Shown here piece after piece: positions 7,271 through 8,870 of a stretch of DNA of 8,870 nucleotides. The position numbers were made by a program, and so were the translations under genes. Where the stretch lies: assembly GCA_021850555.1 (NCBI GenBank), contig JAJZLX010000030.1, positions 1 to 8,870 on the forward strand. Reading direction: 5' to 3'. The notes under the pieces were generated by a model. That model was given only the letters and a program-made list of their open reading frames with translations, had not been told where the DNA came from and made no database searches. Source of the stretch: Pseudomonadota bacterium (GTDB taxonomy: Bacteria; Pseudomonadota; Gammaproteobacteria; Steroidobacterales; Steroidobacteraceae). The stretch's first letter is position 1. The number at the start of each line of letters is the position of its first letter.

Positions 7271-8461
7271 TCAGGTGCTCCCGCTTTGGGGGGAGGGAAG
7301 TATCCGGCCTCCGTTGAGTTTCTGTAAAAATGTGCCTACAGGAAGTACGCGGACTGAATGGTCTTGCAGCTCAGTGTCGCCCAAGTAGACGCCGTAGGAA
7401 GATGTCAGTGTTCCGGAGTCCTGGAGCTCGAGGAGCGTGCGGCTATATTCCGGACGCCAGCGGGCGCTGGCCTTCACCTCGATGCCGACGCTGGTTTTGC
7501 CACGCGTCCAGATGAAGTCGATTTCGGCCCCCGATGGTGTTCGATAGTAGGCAAGCTCGCCGCCGCAGCGGGAATAGGCGATGTGCGCCCGTAGCTCGTG
7601 AAACAAGAGAGTCTCGAGGAGCATGCCGCGCTCGGCGCTCTCGATGGGCTCGCGGAGCCTGCGCGACAACGAGCGTACGACACCGCAGTCAAACAGGTAG
7701 AACTTCGGGTGGGCGGTCTCCTTCACCTTCGCCCGGGGGCGCCAAGCCGGCAGCCACGCGCCGATGAGCGTGTCGACCAGCACCTCGAAGTAACCTTGCA
7801 CGGTCGGCCGCGCTATGGCGGCATCGCGTGCGAGGGAGGCAACGTTCGTCACCTGGGCATTGGCGAGCGCCGCGATCTCGAGAAACCTGGTGAAGGATTC
7901 CAGGCTGCGGACCAACGCCTCGGCCCGTATTTCCTGCGCGAGGTAGGTGCAGACATACGCCTCGAGCAGATCGATGCGGGCGGCAGGGTCTTGCTCGCTG
8001 CGCACGAGCGGCAGGCCGCCGAAGCGCAGGAGGTTGTCCACAGGCGGCTCGGTGTGCAGCTCGGCAAGGGTCAACGGAAACATCTGACTGCTGATCAGGC
8101 GTCCGGCCAGCAGGTTGACGTTGCCGCGGCGCAAGCGACGGGCAGAAGAGCATGTCAGCGCGAAGCGCCAGCGTCGCGGTGATGAGGCGAGTGCGTCGTG
8201 CACGTCGTTCAGGAGCGAAGGGAGTTTTTGGACTTCGTCTACCACCACCCAGGATCCGGAAGGCAACGCCTCGATTTCCCGGCGAAACAGGCCGGGCTCG
8301 CGCATCAGGCGCAGCAGCTCCCGGTCCAGGAGCAAGTTGTACCAGCGGACCTGTGCCTCTGGCAGGGCCGTGCGCAGCCAGGTCGTCTTACCCGTGCTGC
8401 GAGGACCGAGCAGCAGGAAAGAGCGGGAAGGAAGCTGGAGCCTGCGTGTATACATCACCAT
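7271..8461 (-). CDS. AAA_14/DUF4143 family ATPase
   Basis: This P-loop ATPase family is widespread in bacteria and archaea, and its role is unknown. The product is about 396 residues. It shows Walker A GPRSTGKTT (numbered from the possible TTG at 8464: 20-28), Walker B WVVVDEVQKLP (72-82) and a sensor-like FALTCSSARRLRR (101-113), where the family normally has TGSS. MFPLTLAEL (128-136) is typical. The C-terminal DUF4143 part contains a PD-(D/E)xK-nuclease-like pattern, AEIDFIW...VGIEVKAS (313-333), with D316, E329 and K331. The start is uncertain: ATG at 8461, ATG at 8455 (giving MYTRRL, which looks like the N terminus of many relatives) or TTG at 8464, none with a good ribosome site. It has no evident link to pili and sits alone between pilR and the sulfotransferase gene, so it may be an acquired accessory gene. 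The reading frame is intact. Confidence 0.88.
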   Translation of the reverse strand: MVMYTRRLQLPSRSFLLLGPRSTGKTTWLRTALPEAQVRWYNLLLDRELLRLMREPGLFRREIEALPSGSWVVVDEVQKLPSLLNDVHDALASSPRRWRFALTCSSARRLRRGNVNLLAGRLISSQMFPLTLAELHTEPPVDNLLRFGGLPLVRSEQDPAARIDLLEAYVCTYLAQEIRAEALVRSLESFTRFLEIAALANAQVTNVASLARDAAIARPTVQGYFEVLVDTLIGAWLPAWRPRAKVKETAHPKFYLFDCGVVRSLSRRLREPIESAERGMLLETLLFHELRAHIAYSRCGGELAYYRTPSGAEIDFIWTRGKTSVGIEVKASARWRPEYSRTLLELQDSGTLTSSYGVYLGDTELQDHSVRVLPVGTFLQKLNGGRILPSPQSGST

Positions 8462-8464
8462 CAA

Positions 8465-8782
8465 TATGGCGGTAAATCTGCTGGCGATCTATACAAATTG
8501 TCATGGACAGGGGGAAGTCGCCGGGGCATTCGGTCCCACCTCATCGGAAATATGCGCGGATCCGGCGGCGGAGAATGGCCGCACCGTTACCCCGACGAAC
8601 GGGGCGGCGGCGTGGCTTGGGATTCATGGTTCCCCTGCTGGAACTTCCATCTATGGAAGTTCCAGCAGGGGAACTTTGTCCAAGGAAGGATTCGGAGGCC
8701 GGACTCAGGCAGGGGTCTTGGGGTCAGGTTCCCGTCGGCTTTCTTGCACGGCCACCGACAGCTCGATCGAGGCCGCCGCTTT
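8465..8782. other. Gap between pilR and the ATPase gene
   Basis: This stretch of about 318 bp holds no supported gene. From the ATPase end it contains an AT-rich patch with TTTGTATAGAT (minus strand, about 8490-8500), which could be part of the ATPase promoter. A small hairpin follows at 8590-8604 (CCCCG/CGGGG), then the 46-bp palindrome at 8629-8674, and a GGGGTCAGGTTCCC motif near 8720-8733 just before the pilR stop. Confidence 0.6.
8629..8674. repeat. 46-bp perfect inverted repeat
   Basis: Arms of 21 bp (8629-8649 and 8654-8674) are perfectly complementary around TCTA, or 22 bp around CT if the outer T and A of the centre also pair. Each arm contains a smaller dyad, TGGAACTTCCA. There is no T-run on either side, so it does not look like a simple rho-independent terminator. 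It may be a REP/MITE-type palindrome, a termination or mRNA-processing hairpin downstream of pilR (109 bp after its stop), or a protein-binding site. Confidence 0.9.
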
Positions 8783-8870
8783 CTACTCGATCCCGAGCTT
8801 CTTGATGCGGTAGCGCAGCGCGCGGAAGCTCATGCCGAGGAGCTTGGCGGCGGCGGTCTTGTTGTAGCGG
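8783..8870 (-). CDS. pilR: Sigma-54 response regulator PilR, C-terminal end (runs off right edge)
   Basis: Only the last 29 codons plus one base are present. They encode a Fis-type DNA-binding helix-turn-helix, including KTAAAKLLGMSFRALRY and ending KKLGIE followed by TAG (8783-8785). This closely matches the C terminus of PilR, the NtrC-family partner of the sensor PilS, which activates pilA transcription with RpoN. Other NtrC-family regulators share the HTH fold, but the SFRALRYRIKKLG wording and the location beside a pilin locus with a sigma-54 promoter make PilR the best call. The receiver and AAA+ domains are outside the window. Confidence 0.88.
   Translation of the reverse strand, partial: RYNKTAAAKLLGMSFRALRYRIKKLGIE

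Noticed and set aside
8629..8674. Palindrome as a standard intrinsic terminator of pilR
   Set aside because: No T-run follows the stem on the minus strand (ATGAATCCC) and only TTTG on the plus strand.

Overview
The window is a high-GC proteobacterial chromosome segment carrying a type IVa pilus (T4P) biogenesis locus. The pilin, PilB, PilC, PilD and PilR sequences are of the gammaproteobacterial kind (Pseudomonas/Xanthomonas-like). The gene order, with two tandem pilins beside pilB-pilC-pilD and pilR nearby, most resembles Xanthomonadales or neighbouring deep gammaproteobacteria such as Nevskiales/Steroidobacter types. That placement is an inference from protein style and GC content, not from a search.

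Layout, left to right. Bases 1-4870 are read on the minus strand. They hold, in transcription order from the right, two type IVa pilin genes (4361-4870, then 3653-4162), the extension ATPase pilB (1722-3458), the platform protein pilC (471-1706) and the 5' part of the prepilin peptidase pilD (1-419, running off the left edge). The upstream pilin gene has a strong ribosome binding site and its own intrinsic terminator at 4307-4336. Its promoter region shows a full sigma-54 arrangement: a near-perfect -24/-12 element (4938-4952), an IHF-like site (4970-4982) and a distal palindrome (5071-5087) suitable for an enhancer-binding protein. The obvious activator candidate is PilR, whose C-terminal Fis-type helix-turn-helix enters at the right edge (8783-8870, minus strand).

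Between the pilins and pilR lie two genes that are not core pilus genes. One is a 630-residue TPR protein with a C-terminal PAPS-dependent sulfotransferase domain (5310-7202, plus strand, divergent from the pilins). The other is an AAA/DUF4143 ATPase of unknown role (7271-8461, minus strand, convergent with the sulfotransferase). The gap between the ATPase and pilR contains a striking 46-bp perfect palindrome (8629-8674).

How the genes work together: PilD cleaves and methylates the prepilins at their Gly|Phe site, PilB powers pilus extension on the PilC platform, and PilR with RpoN switches on the main pilin. The sulfotransferase may modify a surface molecule. A speculative target is the acidic-tyrosine stretch near the C terminus of the second pilin. 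No tRNA, rRNA, CRISPR array or transposase gene was seen.
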